NCBI RefSeq assembly: GCF_006503695.1
Contig: NZ_SBIK01000011.1
Location: 1-64,000 of the forward strand
Direction: 5' to 3'
Length of the DNA: 64,000 nt
Source of the DNA: Tepidiphilus succinatimandens
Lineage (GTDB): Bacteria > Pseudomonadota > Gammaproteobacteria > Burkholderiales > Rhodocyclaceae
Shown: positions 34,305 to 43,434 of the stretch, one piece after another
Numbering within the stretch: the first letter of the stretch is position 1
How the letters are laid out: each line of letters starts with the position of its first letter
Position numbers and translations under genes: made by a program
Notes under the pieces: generated by a model
Seen by the model: the letters and a program-made list of their open reading frames with translations, nothing else
Database searches by the model: none
Told to the model about the DNA's origin: nothing

Positions 34305-35993
34305 GTGCTCGTTCGCCTGACCATCCGCGAGTTTGTGCTGGTGCGCGAGCTGGCGCTCGATTTCGCGCCCGGCTTCGGCGTGCTCACCGGCGAAACCGGC
34401 GCAGGCAAGTCCATCCTGCTCGATGCGCTCGATCTGCTGCTCGGCGGGCGCGCCAGCGCCGAGGTGATTCGCCAGGGAGCCGAACGGGCCGAAGTGGCGC
34501 TCGAATGCACCCTGCCGCCAGCGGCGGAGGCGCGTGCCTGGCTCGAGGCGCACGGCATTGAGGCCGAGGGCGACACGATCCTTTTGCGCCGCAACATCGA
34601 GCGCTCGGGCCGCTCGCGTGCGTGGATCGAGGCCGTGCCGGTGCCAGCGGCGGCCCTGCGCGAGTTCGGTGCCTGGATCGCCGACATCCACGGCCAACAC
34701 GCCCACCACGCGCTCCTCGAAGGCGCGGTGCAGCGGCGCATGCTCGACCGGCTCGCCGGAGCCGAGGCGCTCGCCGAGGAGGTGCGGCGCCGTTTCGTCG
34801 CCTGGGAGTCGGCACGCGAACGGCTTGCTCAGGCGCGCGAGCGGCAGGCGAGCCTGGGCGAGGAGCGCGAGCGTCTGCTGTGGCAGCTGCAGGAGTGGGA
34901 GCGGCTGGCGCTGCGTCCCGGCGAATGGGAAGAAGTGCAGCAGGAACACCGGCGGCTCGCGCATGCGGCGCAGCTGCTGCAACAGGTGGCGCAGGCGGCG
35001 GCATTGCTCAGCGAAGACGAACCCTCGGCGCAAGGATTGCTGGGGCAGGCCGAACGCGCGCTCGCCGGCAGCCTCGACTACGACGCCCGCCTGGCCGAAG
35101 CCGTGCAGCTGGTGAGCGAGGCGCGCATCGGCGTGCAGGAAGCCGCCGCCAGCCTTCGGCGCTATCTCGACGCCTTCGAGCTCGATCCGGCGCGGCTTGC
35201 CGAACTCGAACGGCGTCTTGCCGCCATCGACGAATTCGCCCGCCGTTACCGCGTGCCGCCGGAGGAACTTTTCGCCCTTGCCGAGCGCTGGCGCGAGCGC
35301 CTCGCCGCTTTGGAAGAGAGCGCCGACCTCGAGCGGCTGGAGCGCGAAGCGCGCGCCGCCGAGTCGGCCTACTTCGAATCCGCCCGCGCGCTCGGCGAGC
35401 GCCGGCGCGAGACGGCCGAATGGCTCTCGGCCGAAGTGAGCGCGGCAATGCAGACGCTGGCGATGAAAGGCGGGCGCTTCGATGCGGCGCTCGTGCCCGG
35501 CGAGCCTGCGGCCACGGGCCTGGAGCGGGTGGAATTTCGCGTTGCCGCCAACCCGAGCCAGGCGCTCGCGCCCCTTGCCCGCGTGGCCTCGGGCGGGGAA
35601 CTCTCGCGCATCGGTCTGGCGATCCAGGTGATCGCCAGCCGCGCGAGCGACACGCCCACGCTCATCTTCGACGAAGTCGACGTCGGCATCGGCGGCGCGG
35701 TGGCCGAGATCGTCGGCCGCTCGCTCTGGCAGCTCGGCCGCGACCGCCAGGTGCTGGCGGTGACGCACCTGCCGCAAGTGGCCGCCTGGGCCGACTGGCA
35801 GCTGCGCGTATGGAAAGAGGAAGAGGGTGGTGCCATGCACACCCGCGTCGAAGCGCTCGAACCGGCCGCCCGCGTCGAGGAGATCGCCCGCATGCTGGGC
35901 GGGCTGGAAATCACCGATACGACCCGCGAGCACGCGCGGGAGCTGCTGGCGCGGCGGGGGATGAACCAGACGGAACCTCCCCCTGCTGGATGA
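34305..35993 (+). CDS. recN: DNA repair ATPase RecN
   Basis: This 562-residue SMC-like protein holds broken DNA ends together. N-terminal ABC half: VLTGETGAGKSILLDALDLL, with WIADIHGQHAHHALLE (Q-loop region). A long coiled coil is split around a middle hinge. C-terminal half: LARVASGGELSRIGLAIQV (signature) and TLIFDEVDVGIGGAVAEIVG (Walker B). Start is GTG 34305, five bases after GGGGGAGG. No LexA box was recognised. Its 3' end is overlapped by 83 bp by the convergent MNT gene. Confidence 0.93.
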   Translation: MLVRLTIREFVLVRELALDFAPGFGVLTGETGAGKSILLDALDLLLGGRASAEVIRQGAERAEVALECTLPPAAEARAWLEAHGIEAEGDTILLRRNIERSGRSRAWIEAVPVPAAALREFGAWIADIHGQHAHHALLEGAVQRRMLDRLAGAEALAEEVRRRFVAWESARERLAQARERQASLGEERERLLWQLQEWERLALRPGEWEEVQQEHRRLAHAAQLLQQVAQAAALLSEDEPSAQGLLGQAERALAGSLDYDARLAEAVQLVSEARIGVQEAAASLRRYLDAFELDPARLAELERRLAAIDEFARRYRVPPEELFALAERWRERLAALEESADLERLEREARAAESAYFESARALGERRRETAEWLSAEVSAAMQTLAMKGGRFDAALVPGEPAATGLERVEFRVAANPSQALAPLARVASGGELSRIGLAIQVIASRASDTPTLIFDEVDVGIGGAVAEIVGRSLWQLGRDRQVLAVTHLPQVAAWADWQLRVWKEEEGGAMHTRVEALEPAARVEEIARMLGGLEITDTTREHARELLARRGMNQTEPPPAG

Positions 35994-36297
35994 CGACGTA
36001 GCCCCGTTCGATCTCCTGGCGAAACGTTTCAGGCAGGCGCGCCCAGTCCTGCACGTCGACCGAGATCGGCAGGTCGCTGTCGCGCAAGGCGCGGCGCAGC
36101 GCCGGAAGCGCCGAACAGGGGCGATGGGGGTCGAGCGGGTCGCGCACGACCAGATCGAGATCGCTTGCCGCGTGCGCGTCGCCCTTCACCCGGCTGCCGT
36201 AAGCCCAGACCTCATGGCCGGGAACGTGGCGCCGCAAAAGGGTGCGGACCTCGTCCAGATAGCGGGCGGGCAGGTCGAGGGAAGGAAGATCGGTCAT
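35911..36297 (-). CDS. mntA: MNT-domain nucleotidyltransferase antitoxin
   Basis: This 128-residue minimal nucleotidyltransferase has the motif GSRVKGDAHAASDLDLVV, i.e. G-S-x10-D-x-D, and a later VDVQDW with the third acidic residue. In type VII toxin-antitoxin pairs MntA-like enzymes adenylylate the HEPN partner and silence it. Its ATG overlaps the HEPN stop (ATGA). The C-terminal 27 residues (Ser/Pro/Ala/Arg-rich) are read antisense to recN and look like an accidental extension. Confidence 0.85.
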   Translation of the reverse strand: MTDLPSLDLPARYLDEVRTLLRRHVPGHEVWAYGSRVKGDAHAASDLDLVVRDPLDPHRPCSALPALRRALRDSDLPISVDVQDWARLPETFRQEIERGYVVIQQGEVPSGSSPAAPAAPARARGSYR

Positions 36298-36734
36298 GGA
36301 GTTCGATCCTCGCCCGGTTCGGTGGTAAGGCGTGATTCGAGCGCCCTGGCATCGCGCAGAAAATCGGGGATGAGCGCCAGCGTCTCCGCGACGAACGCTT
36401 CGCCGTAGTCATGGGCGGTATCGTTGCGGTTGTCCCGATAGGCGAACCAGCGCTCGGTTTCTTCGAGGGTCAAGAGACCGTGCCGGGCCGCCAGACGCAA
36501 GACGTCCTTGAAAAGCAGACTCTCGATCTGGCGGGCCGTGTGACCGTATTCCTTGAGCCGACGTTTGAGCAGTTTGAAGCAGACTTCTTGCGAGAGTTCG
36601 AACCCCTTGACGATGGCCATGCGCAGGATTTCCCGCTCGAGCTCGTTGCCGACGCTTTCGGCATGGCGGAATCGCTCGACGGCGGCTTCCAGGGCGCGCA
36701 GAGTGGTGCGCAGATGCTCGGTGTTCAACGCCAT
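36294..36734 (-). CDS. hepT: HEPN-domain toxin (nucleotidyltransferase substrate-binding protein)
   Basis: This 146-residue all-helical HEPN protein carries the RNase motif R-x4-H in YRDNRNDTAHDYGE (about 98-111), preceded by MAIVKGFELSQEVCFKLLKR. HEPN toxins of this class cut RNA until modified by the MNT partner encoded immediately downstream. The gene order toxin-antitoxin with a 4-base overlap is usual for HEPN/MNT pairs. It sits between recN and an MFS transporter gene. Confidence 0.87.
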   Translation of the reverse strand: MALNTEHLRTTLRALEAAVERFRHAESVGNELEREILRMAIVKGFELSQEVCFKLLKRRLKEYGHTARQIESLLFKDVLRLAARHGLLTLEETERWFAYRDNRNDTAHDYGEAFVAETLALIPDFLRDARALESRLTTEPGEDRTP

Positions 36735-36822
36735 GTCGTCTTGTCTCGCGGCGGGAATGGATGGGGATCGCTGAGGAGTGTAGCCGACTGGCTGCCATGG
36801 GGAAGAAGAAAATTCATTCCTT

Positions 36823-38016
36823 TCATTCTCTTCCGTACCGCATCAATGCCGCACCCGCCCCTGCGGCGAGTACGGCCCCCGCCACGAATGCGGCTTCGGC
36901 GCCCCCGGTGCTCCACAGCCAGCCGGCGAGCGCGCTCGCAGCCAAGAGCGCGAGGCCCGTGAGCAGGTTGAATCCGCCGAAGGCCGTGCCGCGCAGCTCG
37001 GCCGGCGCGGCGTGCGCGATCATCTTGGCGAAGATGCCTTGCGTGGCGGCGAGGTGCGCCCCCCACAGGAGGGCGGCGAGGAAGACCACGGTCGGGCCGC
37101 TTGCCGAGGCGAGCAGCAGGTCGGCAAGGACGAGGGCGGCGATGCCGGCAAGCAACAGGCGCTTCGTGCCTATCCGGTCGGCGGCGACGCCGGCCGGATA
37201 GGCGAGCGTGGCATAGGCGACGTTCATCGTAATCATCACCAGCGGCACCAAGCCGATGTTCAGCCCCACGTCGTGCGCGCGCAGCAGCAGGAAGGCTTCG
37301 CTGTAGCGCGCCAGCGTGAAGAGCACGCCAAGGCCCACGATCGCCCAATAGGCGCGCGGCAGGGAGAGGACCTGCCGCCAGGAGAAGGTCTCGCGCACGG
37401 CGGGCGCGGTGACGCGGGGCGGTTCGGGCACGAGCCGCACGAGCGCGAGTACGGCCAGGATCGCCGGCAGTGCCGCCACCCAGAACACCAGCCGAATGTC
37501 ACCGGCAAACCAGGCCATGAGGGCGAAGGCAAGGAGCGGTCCGACGAAGGCGCCCACCGAATCGAGCGCCTGGCGCAAACCGTAGGCCGCGCCGCGCAGC
37601 TCGTCGGGCGTGACGTCGGCGATGAGCGCGTCGCGCGGGGCTTCGCGGATCCCTTTGCCGAAACGGTCGAGCAGCCGCGCCGCCAGCACCCAGGAGACCG
37701 AGGCGGCGAGCGGGAAGAGCGGCTTGGTGAAGGCCGAGAGCGCATAGCCGGTCACCACGATGGCCTTGCGCCGGTGCAGAAAGTCCGACAGTGCTCCGGA
37801 GAAGACCTTGGTGAAGGCCACCGTGGCTTCCGCCAGACCCTCGATGAGCCCGATCGTGGCCATCGAGGCCCCCAGCACGCCCGAGAGAAAGAGCGGCAAC
37901 AGGCTGTGGATCATCTCCGAGGAGATGTCCATGAAGAGCGAGGTCAGCGCCAGGCCCCACACGCTCAAAGGCAACGCGCGCAGGCCACCACGGGGGGCAG
38001 GATCAGACAAGGGCAT
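36823..38016 (-). CDS. MFS transporter, substrate unknown
   Basis: This 397-residue, 12-helix major facilitator carries the loop 2-3 motif as GALSDFLHRRKAIVVTGYAL and a second-half copy as GVAADRIGTKRLLLAGIAAL. RLLDRFGKGIREAPRDALIAD is a feature shared with bacterial drug/sugar efflux members of this subfamily. The start at 38016 follows GGAG; an open frame upstream contains no membrane segment. It is divergent from the acetone carboxylase operon, but nothing in the sequence ties it to acetone. Confidence 0.82.
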   Translation of the reverse strand: MPLSDPAPRGGLRALPLSVWGLALTSLFMDISSEMIHSLLPLFLSGVLGASMATIGLIEGLAEATVAFTKVFSGALSDFLHRRKAIVVTGYALSAFTKPLFPLAASVSWVLAARLLDRFGKGIREAPRDALIADVTPDELRGAAYGLRQALDSVGAFVGPLLAFALMAWFAGDIRLVFWVAALPAILAVLALVRLVPEPPRVTAPAVRETFSWRQVLSLPRAYWAIVGLGVLFTLARYSEAFLLLRAHDVGLNIGLVPLVMITMNVAYATLAYPAGVAADRIGTKRLLLAGIAALVLADLLLASASGPTVVFLAALLWGAHLAATQGIFAKMIAHAAPAELRGTAFGGFNLLTGLALLAASALAGWLWSTGGAEAAFVAGAVLAAGAGAALMRYGRE

Positions 38017-38055
38017 GGGAGGGAACTCCGTCCTTTTTATCGATGATAAGGCATC

Positions 38056-38106
38056 TCGAACGCTTCTTTCGAACGGCGTCGTTCGATTCACGGATGAACC
38101 GTTCGA
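38056..38106. promoter_or_regulatory. Heptamer array, candidate activator sites for AcxR
   Basis: Four exact heptamers lie upstream of the sigma-54 promoter. TCGAACG occurs at 38056-38062 and 38069-38075, and its inverse CGTTCGA at 38080-38086 and 38100-38106. The inner pair forms CGAACG-gcgt-CGTTCG. They lie about 135-185 bases before the expected start, where enhancer-binding proteins act. Confidence 0.55.
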
Positions 38107-38214
38107 TTTTCGGACGACCAGGAATCGTTGCCTTGTGCTGTGATGCAAGAAACTAATAGTTGAATTAGCCTATATTCTGGTTGAACTCATTGTTGCAGTG
38201 CGTCATTTCAAATG

Positions 38215-38230
38215 TGGCACGGAGCTTGCA
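38215..38230 (+). promoter_or_regulatory. Sigma-54 promoter of the acetone carboxylase operon
   Basis: TGGCACGGAGCTTGCA is a perfect match to the -24/-12 consensus TGGCAC-N5-TTGCA. Transcription should begin near 38241, leaving a leader of about 48 bases before acxA. The cognate activator is almost certainly the AcoR-type protein at the operon's end. Confidence 0.9.
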
Positions 38231-38288
38231 TACAAGAAACCAGGCGTTCATTCGCGAATGCCGTTCGTCAAACAAGGAGGAGACACCT

Positions 38289-40460
38289 ATGGAGACCGGA
38301 CAGCAGACCTCTCGAGCCGGGGGGCAGACTTCCAAAGTCCAGGTGATGGGAATCGACGCCGGCGGCACGATGACCGACACCTTTTTCGTCCGCGAGGATG
38401 GCCGCTTCGTCGTCGGCAAGGCACAGAGCAATCCCGAAGACGAGTCGCTTGCCATCTATAACTCGTCGCAGGACGCGCTCGCGCACTGGAACCGCACCGT
38501 CGACGACGTCTATCCCGAACTCGTTACGGGCGTGTATTCCGGCACGGCGATGCTCAACCGCGTGGTGCAGCGCAAGGGGCTTGAAGTGGGGCTCATCTGC
38601 AACAAGGGCTTCGAGCACGTGCATTCGATGGGGCGAGCGATCCAGTCTTATCTCGGCTATGCCCTGGAGGAGCGCATCCATCTCAACACCCACCGCTACG
38701 ACGAACCGCTCGTGCCGCTGTCGCGCACCCGGGGCGTGACCGAACGCACCGACGTGCAGGGCGAGATCGTGGTGCCCCTGCGTGAGAACGAGGTTCGCCA
38801 GGCGGTGCGGGAACTGGTCGACGCCGGTTCCAAGGCGATCGTCATCTCGCTGCTGCAATCGCACAAGAACGCGACCAACGAACGGCGTGCGCGCGATATC
38901 TGCCTCGAAGAACTCGATCGGCTTGGAGCAAAGATCCCGGTCTTCGCCTCGGTCGATTACTACCCCTCGCGCAAGGAGAGCCACCGCACCAACACCACGG
39001 TGCTCGAAGCCTACGCCGCCGAACCCTCGCGCCAGACGCTGAAGAAAGTCAACGACCGCTTCAAGAAACACGGCGCCAAGTTCGACCTGCGCGTGATGGC
39101 TACCCACGGCGGCACCATCAGCTGGAAAGCGAAAGAGCTCGCCCGCACCATCGTTTCCGGGCCGATCGGAGGGGTCATCGGCTCGAAACTGCTCGGCGAG
39201 AAACTGGGCTACGACAACATCGCCTGCAGTGACATCGGCGGCACCAGCTTCGACATGGCGCTCATCACCAAGGGTAACTTCGCCATCGCCTCCGACCCGG
39301 ACATGGCGAGGCTCGTGCTCTCGCTGCCGCTCGTGTCGATGGACTCGGTCGGGGCCGGGGCCGGTTCCTTCGTGCGCATCGACCCCTATAGCGGCGGCAT
39401 CAAGCTCGGACCCGACAGCGCCGGTTACCGGGTGGGGACCTGCTGGCCGGAGAGCGGGCTCGATACCGTCACCGTGTCGGATTGCCACGTCGTGCTGGGG
39501 TATCTCAACCCGAACAACTTCCTCGGCGGGGCGATCAAGCTCGACGTGGAGCGCGCGCGCCAGCATCTCAAGGCGCAGATCGCCGACCCCTTGGGACTGA
39601 GCGTGGAAGACGCCGCCGCCGGCGTCATCGAATTGCTCGACCTGCACCTGCGGGACTACCTGCGCGCGACCATCAGCGGCAAGGGCTACAGCGCTACCGA
39701 CTTCGTCTGCTTCTCCTACGGCGGCGCGGGGCCCGTGCACACCTATGGCTATACGCAGGGAGCGGGATTCCGCGACGTCATCATTCCGGCCTGGGCGGCA
39801 GGGTTTTCCGCCTTCGGCTGCGCCTGCGCCGACTTCGAATACCGCTACGACAAGAGCGTCGATCTGGCCTTGCCCCAGCATGCGAGCGACACCGACAAGG
39901 TGGCCGCCTGCGCCGTGCTGATGGACGCCTGGCAGGAACTGGCCGCCAAGGTCGTCGAGGAATTCGTCATCAACGGCTTCAAGCCCGAGGATGTGATGCT
40001 GCGCCCTGGCTTCCGCATGCAGTACATGGGGCAGTTGAACGACCTGGAGATCGAGTCTCCCGTGGCGCAGGCCCGCACGGAGCAGGATTGGGACAAGATG
40101 GTGGAGGCGTTCGAGAACACGTACGGGCGGGTGTATTCCCATTCGGCCCGCTCGCCCGAGCTCGGCTTCTCGGTCACCGGCGCCATCATGCGCGGCTACG
40201 TGGCGACGCAAAAACCCGTGCTTCCCGAAGACCCCGATGGCGGTCCGAATCCGGCGGCGGAAGCGAAACTCGGTACGCGCCCATTTTATCGTCACCACAA
40301 GTGGGCCGAGGCGACGATCTGGAAGATGGAAGCGCTCAAGCCCGGAAACCGTATCACCGGGCCGGCCATCATCGAGTCGGATGCCACCACCCTGGTCGTT
40401 CCAACTGGGTTTGAAGTGCGGCTCGACAAGCACCGCCTGTTCCATCTGAAAGAAATCTGA
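38289..40460 (+). CDS. acxA: Acetone carboxylase beta subunit (hydantoinase A-like)
   Basis: This 723-residue ATP-binding subunit belongs to the complex that converts acetone, bicarbonate and ATP to acetoacetate, AMP and two phosphates. HyuA/oxoprolinase signatures include VMGIDAGGTMTDTFFVRED (phosphate-binding), MATHGGTISWKAKELARTIV, SGPIGGVIGSKLL, CSDIGGTSFDMALI and CFSYGGAGPVHTYGY. ATG 38289 follows AAGGAGG; a longer reading would start upstream of the sigma-54 promoter and is excluded. Size matches Xanthobacter AcxA. First gene of acxA-acxB-acxC. Confidence 0.94.
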   Translation: METGQQTSRAGGQTSKVQVMGIDAGGTMTDTFFVREDGRFVVGKAQSNPEDESLAIYNSSQDALAHWNRTVDDVYPELVTGVYSGTAMLNRVVQRKGLEVGLICNKGFEHVHSMGRAIQSYLGYALEERIHLNTHRYDEPLVPLSRTRGVTERTDVQGEIVVPLRENEVRQAVRELVDAGSKAIVISLLQSHKNATNERRARDICLEELDRLGAKIPVFASVDYYPSRKESHRTNTTVLEAYAAEPSRQTLKKVNDRFKKHGAKFDLRVMATHGGTISWKAKELARTIVSGPIGGVIGSKLLGEKLGYDNIACSDIGGTSFDMALITKGNFAIASDPDMARLVLSLPLVSMDSVGAGAGSFVRIDPYSGGIKLGPDSAGYRVGTCWPESGLDTVTVSDCHVVLGYLNPNNFLGGAIKLDVERARQHLKAQIADPLGLSVEDAAAGVIELLDLHLRDYLRATISGKGYSATDFVCFSYGGAGPVHTYGYTQGAGFRDVIIPAWAAGFSAFGCACADFEYRYDKSVDLALPQHASDTDKVAACAVLMDAWQELAAKVVEEFVINGFKPEDVMLRPGFRMQYMGQLNDLEIESPVAQARTEQDWDKMVEAFENTYGRVYSHSARSPELGFSVTGAIMRGYVATQKPVLPEDPDGGPNPAAEAKLGTRPFYRHHKWAEATIWKMEALKPGNRITGPAIIESDATTLVVPTGFEVRLDKHRLFHLKEI

Positions 40461-40473
40461 GGAGGAGACATCC

Positions 40474-42798
40474 ATGAACATCATGAACCCGAACGCGACC
40501 CGGGCCGGCAGCTTGCTAGGCAACGGCATGACCTTGAAGCAGTTCCGCGACGGCATTCTCGAGCGTACCGCCAAGAGTGGCCATTACAACGGCCTCAAGA
40601 AGCTCGAGTTGCGCGAGAGCGACCCGATCCGCTATGAGAAGCTCTTCTCCAAACTGCGCGGCGGCTTGGTGCATGCCCGCGAGACGGCGAAGAAGATCGC
40701 CGCAAGCCCCATCGTCGAGCAGGAAGGGGAACTGTGCTTCACCCTCTACAACCCGGCCGGCGACTGCGTGCTCACCTCCACCGGCATCATCATCCACGTC
40801 GGCACCATGGGCGCGGCGATCAAGTACATGATCGAGAACGACTGGGAGAGCAATCCCGGCATCAACCCCGGGGACATGTTCACCAACAACGATTGTTCGA
40901 TCGGCAACGTGCACCCTTGCGACATCGCCACCATCGTACCGATTTTCGCGCACGGCAAACTCGTGGGCTGGGTGGGCGGCGTGACGCACGTGATCGACAC
41001 AGGGTCGATCTCCCCCGGATCGATGTCGACGGGACAGGTGTCGCGCTTCGGCGATGGCTACATGGCCACTTGCCGCAAGACCGGCGTCAACGACGTACCG
41101 CTGCGCGACTGGCTGCACGAGAGCCAGCGCTCGATCCGCACGCCGAAGTACTGGATCCTCGATGAGCGCACCCGCATCGCCGGCTGCCACATGGTGCGAG
41201 CACTCGTGGAAGAAGTGATCGAGGAAGAGGGGCTGGATGCCTACGAGCAGTTCTCGTATGAAGTCATCGAAGAGGGGCGGCGAGGTCTGCAGAACCGCAT
41301 CAAGGCGATGACCATCCCCGGCAAGTACCGCACCGTGGCCTTCGTCGACGTCCCCTATGCGCATCCCGACGTCCAAACCCCTTCCGAGTATGCAAAAATC
41401 GATACCATCATGCATTCGCCGTGCGAGATGACGGTGCGTGCCGACGGATCGTGGAAACTCGATTTCGAAGGGGCGAGCCGCTGGGGCTGGCATAGCTACA
41501 ACGCCAACCAGGTCGCCTTCACCAGCGGCATCTGGGTGATGATGACCCAGACGCTGGTGCCGACGCAGCGCATCAACGACGGCGCCTATTACGGTACCGA
41601 GTTCCGTTTGCCCAAGGGAACGTGGATGAACCCGGACGATCGGCGCACGGGCCACGCCTACGCCTGGCACTTCCTCGTCTCGGGCTGGAGCGCGCTGTGG
41701 CGGGCGCTGTCGCACGGCTACTTCAGCCGGGGCTATCTGGAGGAAGTCAACTCTGGCAACGCCAACACCGCCAACTGGCTGCAAGGTGGTGGGATCAACC
41801 AAGAAGGGGAGGTGCACGCGGTCAATAGCTTCGAGTCGGCCGCTTGCGGCACCGGCGCCTGCGCGATCAAGGACGGGCTCAACCACGCCGCGGCGATCTG
41901 GAACCCCGAAGGCGACATGGGCGACATCGAGATCTGGGAGATGGCCGAGCCGCTCCTCTATCTCGGGCGCAACGTCAAGGCCAACTCCGGCGGCTACGGC
42001 AAATACCGCGGTGGTTGCGGCTTCGAGACGCTGCGCATGGTCTGGAAGGCCAAGGACTGGACCATGTATTTCATGGGCAACGGCTACATGAACAGTGACT
42101 GGGGCCTGATGGGCGGCTACCCCTCGGCGACCGGCTACCGCTTCGAGGCGCACAAGACCGGCCTCAAGGAGCGGATCACGACCAACGACTCGCTGCCTCT
42201 GGGTGCCGACCTCAACCCCAGCGCTTATGCCTACGAAAAGCACATCGATGCCACCGCCCGCGTCAAACGCGACAAGCAGGCGATGACCACCGAGAAATGC
42301 TTCGAGGACTACGATCTCTACCTCAACTATCTGCGCGGTGGTCCTGGCTTCGGCGATCCGCTCGATCGCGACCCTGCGGCGATCGCCAACGATCTCAATC
42401 ATGGGTTTTTGCTGCCGGAATATGCGCGCAAAGTCTATGGTGCGGTATTGCTGCAAAACGAAAAAGGCGTGTGGTCGGTCGACGCCGAGAAGACGAAGAC
42501 CCGCCGCGCCGAGATCCGCAAGGAGCGCCTGCGCCGCGCCGTGCCGGTGAAAACGTGGATGCGAGACGAGCGCGAGCGCATCGTCACCAAGCACGCGAGC
42601 CTGCCGGTGCGCCACATGTACGCGACGAGCTTCGGACTGTCGAAGAAGTTCTACGCTGAATTCAAGAAATTCTGGGATCTCCCGGCCGATTGGGAACTCA
42701 CCGAGGATGAACTAGGGGTGCCATCCTACGGTTCCCGTTACCGGATGGACCTCAGCAAGCTGCCCGACGTGCATCCGGTGGTCCTGGTGGAAGAATGA
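40474..42798 (+). CDS. acxB: Acetone carboxylase alpha subunit (hydantoinase B-like)
   Basis: This 774-residue metal-bearing subunit is where acetone enolate is carboxylated. HyuB-type blocks include FSKLRGGLVHARETAKKIA, DMFTNNDCSIGNVHPCDIAT, and WVGGVTHVIDTGS; the Asp and His residues in the last two match the Mn-binding area known for acetone carboxylase. GGGINQEGEVHAVNSFESAA follows. It starts 13 bases after acxA with GGAGGAG. Length agrees with Xanthobacter AcxB. Confidence 0.94.
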   Translation: MNIMNPNATRAGSLLGNGMTLKQFRDGILERTAKSGHYNGLKKLELRESDPIRYEKLFSKLRGGLVHARETAKKIAASPIVEQEGELCFTLYNPAGDCVLTSTGIIIHVGTMGAAIKYMIENDWESNPGINPGDMFTNNDCSIGNVHPCDIATIVPIFAHGKLVGWVGGVTHVIDTGSISPGSMSTGQVSRFGDGYMATCRKTGVNDVPLRDWLHESQRSIRTPKYWILDERTRIAGCHMVRALVEEVIEEEGLDAYEQFSYEVIEEGRRGLQNRIKAMTIPGKYRTVAFVDVPYAHPDVQTPSEYAKIDTIMHSPCEMTVRADGSWKLDFEGASRWGWHSYNANQVAFTSGIWVMMTQTLVPTQRINDGAYYGTEFRLPKGTWMNPDDRRTGHAYAWHFLVSGWSALWRALSHGYFSRGYLEEVNSGNANTANWLQGGGINQEGEVHAVNSFESAACGTGACAIKDGLNHAAAIWNPEGDMGDIEIWEMAEPLLYLGRNVKANSGGYGKYRGGCGFETLRMVWKAKDWTMYFMGNGYMNSDWGLMGGYPSATGYRFEAHKTGLKERITTNDSLPLGADLNPSAYAYEKHIDATARVKRDKQAMTTEKCFEDYDLYLNYLRGGPGFGDPLDRDPAAIANDLNHGFLLPEYARKVYGAVLLQNEKGVWSVDAEKTKTRRAEIRKERLRRAVPVKTWMRDERERIVTKHASLPVRHMYATSFGLSKKFYAEFKKFWDLPADWELTEDELGVPSYGSRYRMDLSKLPDVHPVVLVEE

Positions 42799-42849
42799 GG
42801 CGAGAGAAGGCGGAGGAATGAGCCCTCCGCCAACGAAACGAGGAGACGA

Positions 42850-43365
42850 ATGATGGCAACGACTTACACGAAAGAGCAGATCGAGAAACTCATCGACGGC
42901 CGGCTGGACTGGGATACGACCTTCCGCATGCTGGCGATGCCCAAGGACCCGGAGCGCTTCGAACTCTACGTCGGGGTGCTGCAGGAGCGGCTCGGCTGGA
43001 AAGACAAGATCATCCTGCCTCTGGGGCCGCATCTCTACATCGTGCAAAACGCTGCCGACAAGCGCTGGGTGATCAAGTGCGACTGCGGCCATGAATTCTG
43101 CGACTACCGCCAGAACTGGAAGATGCACGCCGTCATCTACGTGCGCGACACGGAAGAGGCACTCACCGAGATCTATCCCAAGCTGATGGCGCCGGACCCG
43201 GCCTGGCAAGTGTATCGCGAGTACTACTGCCCCGAGTGCGGCACGCTGCACGACGTGGAGGCGCCCACGCCGTGGTATCCGGTGATCCATGACTTCGAGC
43301 CGGACATCGAGGCGTTCTATAAAGAATGGCTGGGGCTGCCGGTGCCGGAGCGGGCGGCCGCCTGA
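42850..43365 (+). CDS. acxC: Acetone carboxylase gamma subunit
   Basis: This 171-residue small subunit, specific to acetone carboxylases, has zinc-type cysteines at WVIKCDCGHEFCDYRQNW (C77, C79, C84) and YYCPECGTLHDVEAP (C127, C130). It is 51 bases after acxB with GAGGAGA before the ATG pair (42850/42853). Its presence distinguishes this cluster from ordinary hydantoinase or oxoprolinase operons, which lack it. Its role in the complex is thought to be structural. Confidence 0.93.
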   Translation: MMATTYTKEQIEKLIDGRLDWDTTFRMLAMPKDPERFELYVGVLQERLGWKDKIILPLGPHLYIVQNAADKRWVIKCDCGHEFCDYRQNWKMHAVIYVRDTEEALTEIYPKLMAPDPAWQVYREYYCPECGTLHDVEAPTPWYPVIHDFEPDIEAFYKEWLGLPVPERAAA

Positions 43366-43434
43366 GATGCAAGGGAAAGGCGTGCGCGGTGCAATGCCGC
43401 GTGCGCCGACCCGAACAAGAAAGGGAGGGGGACG

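Noticed and set aside
38181-38288. Longer acxA beginning at 38181
   Set aside because: The sigma-54 promoter (38215-38230) lies inside it, and ATG 38289 has a strong ribosome-binding site and the family-like start.
38268-42615. Two very long minus-strand frames (about 700-770 codons) opposite acxA and acxB
   Set aside because: They are mirror frames of high-GC genes; the sense proteins are full-length acetone carboxylase subunits with all motifs, and the antisense products show no domain.
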